A stretch of 64,000 nt of DNA from positions 436,411 through 500,410 of the forward strand of contig VJWN01000008.1 of assembly GCA_007644065.1 (NCBI GenBank). Reading direction: 5' to 3'. The translations under genes and the position numbers were made by a program. The notes beneath the pieces are model-generated. The model did not search any database and had not been told where the DNA came from. It worked only from the letters and a program-made list of their open reading frames with translations. This DNA is from Margaritispora aquatica. Lineage: Eukaryota > Ascomycota > Leotiomycetes > Helotiales > Discinellaceae. Position 1 is the stretch's first letter; each line of letters opens with the position of its first letter. Below are positions 1 through 8,611 of this stretch, piece after piece.

Positions 1-399
1 GAGGAAATTGATGAACTGGAAGGTGGAATTGCTGGCTGGTCTGGAGTCACTTTTGGAGGGATACTTGTTGGATTGATGCATTGCGCCGCGTGGAACTTTA
101 ACTTCCCAACTGAGGTTGAGGGGCTGTTGTGGAGAATTGCGTCGATAATAACGACTGTGTTGCCAGTGTTGCATTTTATACGAGCGCTATGTCTGGTTGG
201 TATGTCGCAAAGAGAGAGAAGAACGGCACGAGGCTTCTGGTTTATAAGAAGGAGTACATTTGCTTCCACAAACAGAGGTGTGAGACTGTTTGGAGTTATG
301 GCGTTTTTTCTTTATTCTTCTTCTCGGGTATTTCATGTTGTCGAGACTTTCAGATCTTTATTGTATCTCTTACCTGACACCTTTCAAGCCACGACATAA
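1..399 (+). CDS. 3' end of a fungal multi-pass membrane protein (partial at left edge)
   Basis: Frame 1 is open from the first base to a TAA at 397-399. It reads a hydrophobic, helix-rich C-terminus of about 132 residues. The segment has a GG..VGLMHCAAWNFNFP stretch, an LLWR motif and a terminal RVFHVVETFRSL motif. I associate that order with uncharacterised multi-TM proteins common in filamentous ascomycetes, where a short Cys/His/Trp loop precedes FP and a final VVE.F.SL helix ends the protein. No enzymatic motif is visible. The 5' part lies outside the window, so the start and full domain content are unknown. An unrecognised intron between about 200 and 285 is possible, because that segment is unusually basic for the family. 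I am fairly sure it is coding and unsure of its function. Confidence 0.6.
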   Translation, partial: EEIDELEGGIAGWSGVTFGGILVGLMHCAAWNFNFPTEVEGLLWRIASIITTVLPVLHFIRALCLVGMSQRERRTARGFWFIRRSTFASTNRGVRLFGVMAFFLYSSSRVFHVVETFRSLLYLLPDTFQATT

Positions 400-1040
400 C
401 ATATATAGATAAATTAAAGCATCAACAGATTTATACAATTGACGTATTGCTCATCTTGTTATTCTGTGATTGTCTATGATTGTTCAACCAATCCGAACTT
501 CACAAACCACTTACCTTCCTCGAGTGACCCCCTTTTAGCCGAAAAGGAGTTCAACGTAACACAATAACTTGTTTGGTGGTGTCAAAGGTTAAGAAGCATG
601 TTAAAATCCAACAACCATGACCTCACTTAGTGTTACCCTGGCTTGTCAGATCAGTCTTCCACATCATGCTTTGATGAGCCAAATATTCAATCACCTTTTG
701 AGAAGTCGATTACCCGTGTATTACAACCTAGGACGAATAGGCTGTTCTCGCTTGCATTGTAGAACAATAGAGAGGGATTATGCTTCCATTATAGTTGGCA
801 GAGAGTGGCGATCGCTTTCGCTCTAGCTCCCGTCCTAAGAAAGTCACTGACGCCATTGATGTAAAACTAAACTCTTTGGAAGGAGCTAATAGTCGGCAAG
901 CTCGGGAGAAAACCGAGTATCAAGCAATAGGTTGACAGTTAAAATATGACTTCACACGTGGTCTCTCTTACAAAATCATCATCAATATATACACCAAAGC
1001 TTTTCTGTAATCGATTTTCCATTTTTTCTTAATCGTGAAC
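400..1040. other. Intergenic, includes GT8 promoter
   Basis: No gene is supported here. A TATA-like AATATATACA lies about 60 bp before the downstream ATG at 1041. The ORF at 617-826 has no domain and no codon signal that I can recognise. Confidence 0.5.
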
Positions 1041-2045
1041 ATGACTAATACCCCCAAGCGAGCCTGGGCGACTCTTTTGACCCGCGAATCTTACCTACCT
1101 GGGGTTATACTTTTAGCACACAGTTTAAAGAAGCATAATTCACTATATAAACTCATCATACTTTACACGTCTGGATTGCCCTCGTCTATTCTCCCGGCAC
1201 TGAAACACGAAGCTTCACTCTCCAATGCCATCCTTCAACCCATTGAGATGCTCTCACCCAAGCAGCAAGGCACCCTGATAGCAGAACGTTTTCGCGATAC
1301 GTGGACGAAATTACGTGTTTTCGAACTCATTGAGTGGGATCGTGTTTGTTTTCTTGATGCCGACATGCTTGTTTTCAGGAACATGGATGAGCTTTTTGAT
1401 TGGGAGCTGCCAGTGAGCGAGGAAGGAACTGGTATTGCCGCAAACCACGTTTGTGTATGCAATCTTGACAAGGACGAGTGGGCACCTGAGGATTGGACAA
1501 AGGAGAATTGTGCATTCAAGGACTCGGAACATCCTAGTGCGTTAACGAATCCACCTTTGGTTCCTCCTGCTGGTGAAGGGAAGCCGACGCATAACTTGTT
1601 GAACGGTGGTCTGTTCGTTCTTGAGCCGTCTCGGAAGACATGGGAGAGCATGATTCGATTCTTAGATACCAGTCCACTCATCAATGACTTCATGTTTCCG
1701 GACCAAGATTTCATGGCTGAGTTCTTCAAAGGGAATTGGGTCAGCGTAGGATGGCAGTACAATGCACTCAAGACATGGAGATATTGGCATCCAAAGTTTT
1801 GGAGGGATGAGGAGGTACGGAACTTGCATTATATTGTGGACAAGCCCTGGGCAAAGAGAATTGGTAGTGATGGTGTGGCAGGATATCTGGGTAGGGATGG
1901 TGAAACGCATAGGTGGTGGTGGGATGAGTACAAGAGGTGGGTCAAATTGAGGGAAGTTGAAGGAGAGCAGGAATCATTAACCATGATGCAAGAGTATACT
2001 GCGAAGCCCCTGTTGGAGAATTTAAAGCAAAAATCACTTCGTTAG
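1041..2045 (+). CDS. Family 8 glycosyltransferase (glycogenin/galactinol-synthase-like)
   Basis: An intronless gene of 334 residues. The first ATG is at 1041; the GTG two codons upstream is in frame but not a plausible start. The N-terminal beta strand (AWATLLT...YLPGVILLAHSL) and the metal-binding DxD in FLDADMLVF (D106-A107-D108) are the GT8 hallmarks. NGGLFVLEPS and FPDQDFMAEFF are the further conserved acceptor and UDP-sugar segments. The C-terminal HY..DKPW motif completes the fold. GT8 enzymes are retaining transferases that use UDP-glucose or UDP-galactose. The protein has no signal peptide or membrane helix, so it is probably cytosolic. It is shorter than glycogenin and lacks an extended C-terminal glycogen-synthase-binding tail, so it is more likely a galactinol-synthase/PGSIP-like relative than glycogenin itself. 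The substrate is not determined. Confidence 0.9.
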   Translation: MTNTPKRAWATLLTRESYLPGVILLAHSLKKHNSLYKLIILYTSGLPSSILPALKHEASLSNAILQPIEMLSPKQQGTLIAERFRDTWTKLRVFELIEWDRVCFLDADMLVFRNMDELFDWELPVSEEGTGIAANHVCVCNLDKDEWAPEDWTKENCAFKDSEHPSALTNPPLVPPAGEGKPTHNLLNGGLFVLEPSRKTWESMIRFLDTSPLINDFMFPDQDFMAEFFKGNWVSVGWQYNALKTWRYWHPKFWRDEEVRNLHYIVDKPWAKRIGSDGVAGYLGRDGETHRWWWDEYKRWVKLREVEGEQESLTMMQEYTAKPLLENLKQKSLR

Positions 2046-2373
2046 TTGTAGTTTAGCAAGGGTAGGAAGCCCAGCTCACGAAGAGCGTTATACATTGTAT
2101 CAATTATCCCGACTTAGTTCACAACAGCAACCGCATCCAACCTTGAACCCTTAAACTTTCTGCCGCAGTACGCCAGGTCAACCTTGCCATTGAACAAACA
2201 CATTGATGATCGTATCCAGCATATATCCTCCATCGCAATCCTCAGACAGAGCCTCCTAGGAACGTCAAATCCGGCTGCTCGTAAATGTCGAAATCTAGGA
2301 CTGGACGAAATCTAGGGTTGTGATATTAGTACATATACATCGAGCATGTTGTAGATCAAACTTACTTATCCAC
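2046..2373. other. Intergenic
   Basis: 3' flanks of the GT8 gene and of the minus-strand Cys-rich exon. I see no other signal. Confidence 0.4.
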
Positions 2374-2657
2374 TTAATCATAGTACCAAGTGTCATCGCA
2401 TACTGCGACGGTATCGACCCAAGTATTACAACCCAGGCCTCCAAAGCAAGTGGAAACTCGAATGGTAGCCGAGAAGCAAACCTTGTGGCCGTGAATTGCC
2501 TCAAGATAGAGATTTCCTCCATAATCAGTAGGATAAAAAGCCCAGACATTGCCGAGTCCCACGTAGTCACCATAATGACAATTGCCCACACCGGCGCCAA
2601 GATTGGCTGTTGCTTCCCATTTAACCGTTCCACAGCCACAACCAGTGTATTTTATAT
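2374..2657 (-). pseudogene. Truncated terminal exon of a small Cys-rich (probably secreted) protein
   Basis: On the minus strand a clean open frame starts after a TTTCTAG acceptor (2658-2664) and runs to TAA at 2374. It encodes about 93 residues with seven cysteines (CGCG, GNCHYGD, KVCFS, TCFGGLGC, AVCDD) and many Gly, Trp and Tyr. The composition and Cys spacing look like a compact secreted effector-like or killer-protein-like fold, but I do not recognise a named family. No upstream exon or signal peptide can be found. The sequence immediately 5' (2665-2890) is an AT-rich, TA-dinucleotide-rich island with no coding frame. I infer that the 5' half of the gene was lost or mutated beyond recognition while the last exon stayed intact. 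A long intron reaching past the island is the alternative. Confidence 0.5.
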
Positions 2658-2659
2658 CT

Positions 2660-2890
2660 AGAAATAGTTATAATATAAACCTGAATTATAACTAATAGAT
2701 AATAGTAGGTAAATTATATAAGAAAGTAGTAAATAAAATAGATAGGATTAAAAAGTCTAAAGAGTATCTACTATAGTAAAGAGCTCTATATATATAGATA
2801 GATTAGTACTTTATAAGGAATACTCTTATATTATAAGGAATATAGTAAGATTAAAAAGAGAATCAAAATAACCGAATATTATATATAAAA
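2660..2890. repeat. AT-rich, TpA-rich island (RIP-like relic)
   Basis: About 230 bp made almost entirely of A and T, dominated by TA steps (runs such as TATATATATAGATAGATTAG). It contains an imperfect repeat of a TATTCCTTATA-like word. There are no open frames. The composition changes sharply at about 2655 and 2890. This is the signature expected of a short repeat eroded by repeat-induced point mutation. Confidence 0.5.
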
Positions 2891-4172
2891 GCACGTGACC
2901 TCTAACTGATATAGAAGGGGGAATATCTTATCTCTTAGATTGGATCTGCAGCCTTGCTATATGACCTTGGAGACTTTAGACTCTTGAAAAAGCGAATACT
3001 AGGGGATTCTTGAAAAGAATCTGAGGTGATCAAGTGGCTGTATACCTTTGCTGGATAACCCTGTAAGATTTAGACTTTTGAACGGCGAGTATTCTTTGAG
3101 AGGATAATTATAGTGACAGTTGTAGACATCCTAATGAGGCTTTAAGAACAAAGTCCATGTGCCATATATTCGACGTATCAATGAGCTCAATAATATAAAA
3201 CAGGTAGATCGAGTTAGCCACAGGCTCACTTATTAAGCGAGACGCCGAGCTCATGCGCAGCTGATCCGAAGTCCCATATGACCTTGAGATTCAATCAATC
3301 TCATGATCAAGCCACCAACGAGTCTACTCAAACCCTCAATTAATCTCTGATAAAAACAAACCCAACGTGGCATACCAGTGATGATACTACTTCTCGGCAT
3401 GTGCCGAACCTCGTGCCACATGCACAAACAACCCCATAAACCATTGGAACAAGGTTTAGCTTCAAAATTATGATTTCGTGATCGTGAAGGAAGAAAGTCT
3501 GGGGTATGAAGAACATGGAAACTTTTGGTCTTGACCACAAAATGATTGAGATATTGCGCCAGCGAAGAGAAGTGGCTGCATGCTTGGTGAACTTCCAACC
3601 AAGTAACAACATGATCCTCATGCAGGAAGTAAGCTCCTGATTGCAACTACCTGATAGACTTTGTTGGATCTGTTAGGGCTTCCAAATTGAACACACCCCA
3701 GACACAAACATTGGAATATCTAAATAGATGCGTATGGCATTCCTCTAGGTCTATGTAGCCTCATGTCTCTGGGCCTGGCCGATTTGATGTAGTCTATCAG
3801 TCGACCAATGCTCTGGTGCGATAGCATTTTGACTTAAAATTTCAAGGGGGTTCAACGTTGATGATATCCGAGTAAAGCAGTGCTCGAGCAGCTGAAGCAA
3901 ATAAACAGTCAACATAAAATATGTGCATGTCACCAAACACAGAATTGAGAGCAATGTAGAAATAAAGACACTGGTCGATTTGTGACAGCAACACACAATG
4001 TAGTATAAAATCTGGGAGATGCATTTCTCCAGGATTGTCAACACAAAATGATCTAGACTTGCAGCCACAGATCTGAGCGGCACCATTATTGTTATTATAG
4101 ACACGACTGTATCTACCGCCAAAAGAAACCCAGGGTATATATCCATCTCATCAAGAACATTTCGACGTTTGT
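2891..4172. other. Intergenic with a diverged direct repeat
   Basis: No gene is supported. Two degenerate copies of a ~50-bp segment lie at 2950-3000 and 3044-3094, sharing the order CCTT(T)GCT, GA..TTTAGACT.TTGAA and GCGA(A/G)TA.T. The minus-strand ORFs at 3251-3646 and 3751-4218 lack an ATG-anchored gene model or any domain. The second overlaps the CYSTM last exon in another frame. Confidence 0.35.
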
Positions 4173-4487
4173 TTAGCAACAGCACTCGAGGCATTCGAAG
4201 CATGCAAGTCCAGCACAACTAATATATGCGTAAGTTTTGATGCTCATATCTGATGTCAAAATCACTTACAGGCCACAGCAGACTTGAGACCCACCACCGC
4301 CACGCATGCCAACTGGCTCAGCAGACATCTGCTCAACAGGACGCTGACAAAAAGTTAGGAAATATTCGGGAATAATCGTTGAAAAATAGAGACTACCTAC
4401 AGGTTGTTGAGTGCTGACACCGTTGGAATCTACGGTTGGCAGCTCCATCTGCTGTACTTGAGGTTGCTGGACTTCTTGGGAAGGCAT
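4173..4487 (-). CDS. CYSTM-family cysteine-rich tail-anchored protein
   Basis: Three exons starting at ATG 4487. Intron 1 (GTAGGT...TTTGTCAG, with CTAAC about 10 nt before the acceptor) joins a Gln/Pro-rich N-terminus to exon 2. Intron 2 (GTAAGT...ATATTAG) joins exon 2 to a short last exon ending at TAA 4173. The spliced product is about 70 residues. A disordered Q/P/E/V-rich N-terminal half is followed by GGGGSQVCCGLCAGLACFEC, then a final LECCC. This layout, a polar Q/P-rich tail then Gly then a Cys-rich single hydrophobic helix at the extreme C-terminus, is the CYSTM module. CYSTM proteins sit at membranes and are linked to metal and stress tolerance in yeasts and plants. The role here is inferred from architecture only. 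Cys-rich codons and the two well-formed introns make chance unlikely. Confidence 0.8.
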
Positions 4488-5839
4488 ATTGAAGATATAT
4501 TATATTCCAAAACGCTGGGAGGAATGAGATGAAGATATCTGTTTGATGGAGCTGTATTTGAAGATGAGACAGTCTGTAATCAAATAAGCTATCTCACTGG
4601 GGAATTTGCATCCTTTAAAAGGGTTCTGGTGCTTTGCATATTGCAAGGCGCAGTGCACCAGCTCAGCCAATGGGCCGCGTGTCTCAGCATCTCTCCACCA
4701 GCAATGTCAGGACTGCATGGATATGCCAGACCTGAGATTGGTGAGTTTGAGCATTGGCTCATGGGGCTTGCGTTAGGGCTGCCCACTCGTATCAAGATGG
4801 GCTGCTCGAGTTCAGCCCTCTGCGATCCGTTCCAACCGGCCCAAACGAACATGGCTGGCTGGTTACATAACAGCTGCGCGGTGCAAGTCGTAAGCCTTAT
4901 GCAGACCAGCTAACCACTGCTATACTCGGCCATGACTCCCTTTCAACCTGAAAAGTTGTGCTAGGAGACAAAGGTTGAATTTGGATTTGGTGGCAATGTT
5001 ATAAAGTTTTTGTTCGAGTTTGATGTACATTGCCAGCATAATGCCGTTGCCGATGCCGAGCACATCCTGAACTGCCACCTCAGTTTTAGATGCTTGGCAG
5101 AGAATCTTCAACGTTTTTGCGAGCTTCTGCCGTGGCTTGGTGATGCTTGATTGCTGAGCAGGGTCCTTTTCCCCCCCTTGGCGATCTAATCTTTTTAGCG
5201 TTCGGAATCTTCACCTTTTCACCCACACAAGGGTTAGCAAGGCTTAGCACAATAATCTTTACCACATTGTTCATTGTCTGGAAGTCGATCCTCTTTTGTT
5301 TAGCATTTTCTTGTGTTCATCTTCTGATGGTTGAGTTGGCATTCTTGACGGGCTTGCACATTTTTCTTGAAGTGATACTTTACTTTTGTTAGATTATTCT
5401 AAGTGTAACCTCGTATCCAGAACTATCAAACTTCTTAGGCATGTATGAAAATGTTGGAAAGTTGTGAAAGATCTTGAAGGAGAGCTACAAGCCACGCAAA
5501 AATATGAATCACCATGATCTCCACCAACGATACCACGAAGATACAGATTTGTCACCAGGTTCATCAAATCTCACTTCAGCATAGATAGCAAAATAGTTTC
5601 CAAGAATGGATCTCGAATTCGGACACACAGGTTAATCAATGAAGTCGCTGGTGAGAACTGTGACCATGCCTGCGAACAACTCAGTTGATCATTCCGGCAC
5701 TTTGGTGTGTTGGATGTCAAGATTACTTTGGTATTGAAAATGACGTTCATTGGAACCGGGGAGAGCTTTGCAATGTTTGATTACCAAAATGTTGCACATC
5801 AGTAGAGAGAGTCTAACCGAAGCCTGTCCGCTTGTCAAT
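4488..5839. other. Intergenic; weak minus-strand open frames at 4920-5274
   Basis: 4488-4900 is the CYSTM upstream region. At 4920-5274 two minus-strand frames abut around a run of seven C (5171-5177). One reads a basic N-terminal part; the other, one base out of register, reads a helical C-terminal part that ends at TAG 4920. Together they resemble a small gene broken at the homopolymer, but no domain is recognisable. The rest shows nothing I can support. Confidence 0.25.
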
Positions 5840-7282
5840 CTACTTCCGTCGTCCAAAAGAAACCTTGGGAAACTCTAATGGCAATTTGAGCCTAGCAAGC
5901 TTATGTTGAAATGCCGCTGCCTTCTCAAGTCCCTGTATTTTGCGTTCTGCTTCTGGCAGAGAAGCAATTCTTGCTCCAATCTCCATGAAGTATTGTTGCA
6001 TCAACTTATTGTCCAGCTTCAAGTCCTCTTTCAGCAACCACATGTCCACCTCATAGTTGTCAACTATGCACGCCATGGCACAAATATGCGTGATCATGAG
6101 GTCAACTTGATGCTTGGACATGGAGGGGCCATCTGCAAATCTCCGCTTGGCACTTTCAAAGACAGCTTCAGGAATGTCACCTAGTATCGTGATGACATCG
6201 GCTCTTTGAGGTAGCATCAACGCACCGCCCCTTTGCGGCTTACAGGCGCTATGCAGAGCCAAAAGAAAGTTGATATAGCGGAGAAGCTTCAATCGTTCCA
6301 CCTCAGTACCAGACCGTGCAATTCGACTTCCCACGTATTGACTGCTAACAAATATCTCTTTTCGTGCGTTGATGTCGTCAACCCATTTCTTAGCAGGAAT
6401 CAACTTGAAGACCTCTGTACCGACCAGATTGTCGATTGTATAAACGTCTTTAACATTCTCGGCATCTACATTGGCTTTTGGTCGTGGCTTTCCAGCATCT
6501 GCTGTCTTGGCCAGCTCCTCTCTACTTGCAATTGCTTTTGCTCCCTCGGCGATATTTGAGAGCATGGCTGCATCTGTGGAATTAAGTTTGACGCCTTTAC
6601 CGGAATTTGCTTGGGCTCTCAAAGATTTGTCGGGTGAAATAGCATTCTCGGTGACAGATGCAATGGCTTTCTTCGCTTTCTTTGTACCGAATGTTTGTCC
6701 AAGTTCGTTCCGCTGTTCTCTCAAGTTCTGAAGAGATTATTAGCTTCTACAATAGTTAAGGAGATGACGAAACTTACACCTGCATTCCTCTCTTCTGCAG
6801 TAGCTTGCTGAGATCTCACACATCCCCTAGCCACAAGCTTTCGAGCTTCCATAACTTCAAGCTTACCAGTTTCCGGATCGTAGACACCAATATAATGTTT
6901 GAGCAAAGCATCCTTCCCTCCAATTTCTTCTTCTCGCGCAATATAATCAAGCTTTGGATGGGCCGAGGAGTGTAGCAGAAGCTCTTTCGTTGCAATGCCA
7001 GCGTTTCGACTTGACGCCTGGGGTGCATTTCGGCGCGCCTTAAGATATGGCTTCAGAACAATCGAGGATGATATCGCTACGCCAGGTGTAGAAGCTGTTC
7101 TACTTAGTACTGATTCAAGAGGCTTCTAAGAAGAACCTACCGATGATGGGGGCCCATTTGTCCGCCTCTTGGAAAGAGATACCGACTTGCTTCTCAACCT
7201 CAATTGCAACTCTTTTGCTGGGTTTCGAAGAGCCATCGTTATTGCGCTTGCGCTTCTGCACCTTTTCAATCCGGTCGGTCAT
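5840..7282 (-). CDS. RPA49: RNA polymerase I subunit A49 (RPA49/PAF53 family)
   Basis: Start ATG 7282, two introns (7095-7140 and 6728-6777) and stop at 5840, giving 448 residues. The Lys/Arg-rich N-terminus (KVQKRKRNN) is followed by the A49 N-terminal beta-barrel region (LLLHSSAHPKLDYIAREEE, HYIGVYDPETGKLEVMEA). Then come an Ala/Lys-rich linker and a C-terminal tandem winged-helix region (TIDNLVGTEVFKLIPAKKWVDD onward). The order and length match the A49-like Pol I family. A49 forms the TFIIF/TFIIE-like A49-A34.5 module that stimulates promoter escape and elongation on rDNA in the nucleolus. The start was chosen because it is the first ATG in the coding frame; upstream in-frame sequence (to about 7525) is leader and not conserved-looking. 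Confidence 0.92.
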
Positions 7283-8029
7283 TTCGATGTTCGTGTAGAA
7301 CAAGAAAGTAATATGTAAAAGTTGGGTGTCCCTGTGTTGTTGCTGCTTGTAAATAATTTTGTCGGCGTTTTGACTTTTTTGTCCGACAAATGTCTTTCGC
7401 CAAGAGGGGTGACGCGGGTGCGGGGAACACAAGAACAGGACTGTAATTCCAAAGCTCAGGTTAAATTCAACTGAGAGCAAAGTGGCCTTGTAGGAACAAA
7501 GCTTTGGTATCAACATACTGTGCAAACAATGACCAGGTATACACCTAGAATAAGTGCAGGTTGCCCTGCAGTAACCTTTTCCGTATCTTGCAATGTTGCT
7601 AGTTCAATACCTTATTCACGAAACAGCGAGTCACATTTTTGCATACAATCAATTTGAAGTAAACTCCGGTTTCATTTGGGTGTGAAGTTGATGGTATTCA
7701 GCATCTGAGGAGGCAGCTTCTATCCATCCCTTCCTGGTTCGTAAACCTCATTGACAATCCGACAGCAATGCTATTGAGTTGACCAGCCCCGCTTCCTCCA
7801 ATTCAATCCACCACGAGCCGAAAACTGAGCGTCATCAAACTGCTCTAATCCTTGAACACCCAACGACCATTGTACCGAGAGGTGGTCCCAAACTGCTTGT
7901 GATCGTGATTTGGAATGCTGAAAAAGGTGTAGACGTTTGATGCGGGAGATGGCGCAGCCTCGAGTGTTATATTGTCATGATGTTTGTTTCGATAGATAAG
8001 GCGGCTGAGATCGGGTTGCGGCGAGTAGT
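7283..8029. other. Intergenic (RPA49 promoter, eL41 3' flank)
   Basis: No gene is supported. This is the spacer between two minus-strand genes, holding the RPA49 upstream region and the 3' UTR of eL41. Confidence 0.5.
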
Positions 8030-8162
8030 TTACTTGCTGTAAATTTTTTTTTAGCAGATGCTTCCAATACTAGATTTCAAGTTCAACTTACGATCTGGCA
8101 CGAGTCTTGCGGCGCTTGCGTTTAAGTCTTCGAACACGCTTCTTCCTCCATTTGGCCCGCAT
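8030..8162 (-). CDS. RPL41: 60S ribosomal protein eL41 (25 residues)
   Basis: Start ATG 8162. Exon 1 (8092-8162) reads MRAKWRKKRVRRLKRKRRK and on to the RARS region. An intron (8037-8091, GTAAGT...TTTACAG) separates it from a 7-nt last exon (8030-8036) that completes Ser, adds Lys and stops (TAA). The product is exactly 25 residues, the family length, and almost all Arg/Lys as expected. eL41 bridges the two ribosomal subunits. Without splicing the frame would stop one residue early at the donor TAA. A second intron lies in the 5' UTR at 8164-8210 (GTACGC...CTAAC...ATTAG), ending one base before the ATG. Confidence 0.95.
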
Positions 8163-8611
8163 GCTAATAGAGATGTTAGTAGAGAAGAGAATATTGAATT
8201 GAATGCGTACTTGTCAAGTTGGCAGATGTGGTGATGTTGGTGGTTGTTGTGGAATGGTGGAAGATGCGTTGTGAGCTTTTTGAAGGGCACTGAACCGAAA
8301 ACACTAGCGCGCACACCCGCAAATCATAAGCGAGAAACTAGGGCTTTTTGGGACCATATCACATGATCAAACCTTAAATCTGCTACTTTCCTGGAACGCC
8401 TCGTGCCCAAGCTCTGAGCTCCCCTGTCGCATCCTCATCTTGGAGTTGTTTTCTCAGCAGTCTTGACCAAAGACAAACTGAGAGTCCAGCACTCACAGGA
8501 AACTTCTCATCAATGCTATCCCATCTCTCCTAAGCCACTAACACTCCCTTCTTTTCCTTTACTGGTTTCCTTACTTCAATTTCATTCGAATTGTAATCTC
8601 GTAACCTCACC
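8163..8611. promoter_or_regulatory. Divergent promoter region eL41 / FHA kinase
   Basis: 449 bp between divergently transcribed genes. It includes the 47-nt 5'-UTR intron of eL41 (8164-8210) and a C/T-rich leader before the kinase ATG. Core promoter positions cannot be fixed from sequence. Confidence 0.5.

Noticed and set aside
3251..4218. Minus-strand ORFs of 131 and 155 codons
   Set aside because: The first starts at TTG and has no domain; the second overlaps the CYSTM last exon in another frame and has no splice or promoter support.
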